Assembly (NCBI GenBank): GCA_027328625.1
Contig: DAHVSZ010000005.1
Span: 1-32,724 of the forward strand
DNA: 32,724 nt
Source of the DNA: Candidatus Paracaedibacteraceae bacterium
GTDB taxonomy: Bacteria > Pseudomonadota > Alphaproteobacteria > Paracaedibacterales > CAIULA01
Direction of reading: 5' to 3'
Positions within the stretch are counted from its first letter, which is position 1, and each line of letters opens with the position of its first letter. The notes beneath the pieces were generated by a model. The model worked only from the letters and a program-made list of their open reading frames with translations. It did not search any database and was not told where the DNA came from. Positions 32,328 through 32,724 of this stretch are shown here, piece after piece. The position numbers and the translations under genes are program-made.

Positions 32328-32724
32328 ATGGTTTTTAGAGATATCATCCCTTTCAGAAAAAGAACAGGTTCTGTTCTAAGTCCTGTTGTTGGCATCCAAC
32401 GACAAATCAATCAAATGTTTGATCAATTTCTTAACGATTGGGAAGTTTTTCCTTCGCTTCAAAGCGTCGATCGTTTCCCTTCTCTTAATGTTTCTGAAAC
32501 AGATAAAGAGGTCAGTATTAAAGCTGAATTACCGGGGATAGAAGAAAAAGATATCAAGATTGATGTTAATAAAAACCAGCTCACAATAAGAGGTGAGAAG
32601 AAAAGTGAAAGCGAAGATAAGGATAAAGAAGGAGCTTATTGGGTGAAAGAGATTTCTTATGGGAGTTTTTCACGTTCTCTTTCTCTTCCTTTTGAAATCA
32701 ATTCTGATAAAACGAAAGCTTCTT
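32328..32724 (+). CDS. Hsp20 small heat-shock protein (partial, runs off the window)
   Basis: The first 132 residues are present. N-terminal FRKRTGSVLSPVVGIQRQIN and a WEVFPSLQ segment, then the alpha-crystallin domain: FPSLNVSETDKEVSIKAELPG, EEKDIKIDVNKNQLTIRGEK, GAYWVKEISYGSFSRSLSLPF. ATP-independent holdase that binds unfolding proteins. AGGAG precedes ATG 32328 by 7 bp. It is the intact relative of the broken copy at 25851-26234 (opposite strand), so the 6-kb cargo block is bounded by inverted hsp20 sequences. The C-terminal IxI motif would lie beyond the window. Confidence 0.95.
   Translation, partial: MVFRDIIPFRKRTGSVLSPVVGIQRQINQMFDQFLNDWEVFPSLQSVDRFPSLNVSETDKEVSIKAELPGIEEKDIKIDVNKNQLTIRGEKKSESEDKDKEGAYWVKEISYGSFSRSLSLPFEINSDKTKAS

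Noticed and set aside
1-32724. CRISPR array, rRNA or tRNA genes
   Set aside because: No regularly spaced identical repeats with spacers and no recognisable rRNA or tRNA sequence were seen on reading; a dedicated tRNA scan was not possible.

Overview
The window (about 38% G+C by eye) is dominated by a nearly complete F-type conjugative type IV secretion operon, all on the + strand: pilin candidate, traL, traE, traK, traB, traV, traC, [IS110-family element], trbI, traW, traU, trbC, traN, traF, traH, traG and traD. The AT-rich composition, the F-like order, the cargo (HU, paired ProP-like MFS transporters, Hsp20, DUF2905, type II toxins) and the transposase debris match the amplified conjugative elements of obligate intracellular alphaproteobacteria (Rickettsiales or Holosporales, RAGE-like). 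That placement is inferred; a Legionellales-type host is not excluded.

Layout. 1-453 is AT-rich leader DNA with four copies of an 11-bp repeat in two helically phased pairs, a 9-bp tandem repeat and a possible 30-codon ORF. 454-765 is an orphan HigB-type toxin. 831-7377 holds pilin to traC in tightly packed or overlapping genes. 7375-8683 is an IS110-type element at the traC/trbI junction, with a structured non-coding left end where a bridge RNA is expected. 8679-16575 holds trbI to traH. 16686-22371 holds traG and traD, with a divergently oriented multi-spanning membrane protein between them, the place where F carries its entry-exclusion gene. No relaxase (traI) follows traD. 22.4-25.5 kb has an ATPase_2/DUF234 protein, a large palindrome, a possible gene remnant and a coiled-coil protein. 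25.6-28.3 kb has DUF2905, a broken hsp20, broken IS4- and IS630-family transposases, an unexplained gene tail, a helical protein and an XRE regulator. 28.5-32.7 kb has HU, several small membrane ORFs, two MHS/ProP-type MFS transporters and an intact hsp20 running off the window.

The most unusual pattern is what has happened to the 5' ends of the tra genes whose products carry signal peptides. traV holds an in-frame 105-bp element with inverted repeats (exactly 35 codons). traU carries about 105 extra N-terminal residues before its signal peptide. traF and traH each have a complete relBE-type toxin-antitoxin module in ANTISENSE orientation between the ribosome-binding site near the previous gene's stop and the signal peptide. 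In both the tra-strand reading frame stays open right through the antisense module, and both toxin genes therefore contain no TTA, CTA or TCA codon. The tra operon thus looks like a landing platform where insertions are tolerated only where they keep frame ahead of a cleavable leader, and where antisense toxin-antitoxin modules may tie host survival to retention of the conjugation genes.
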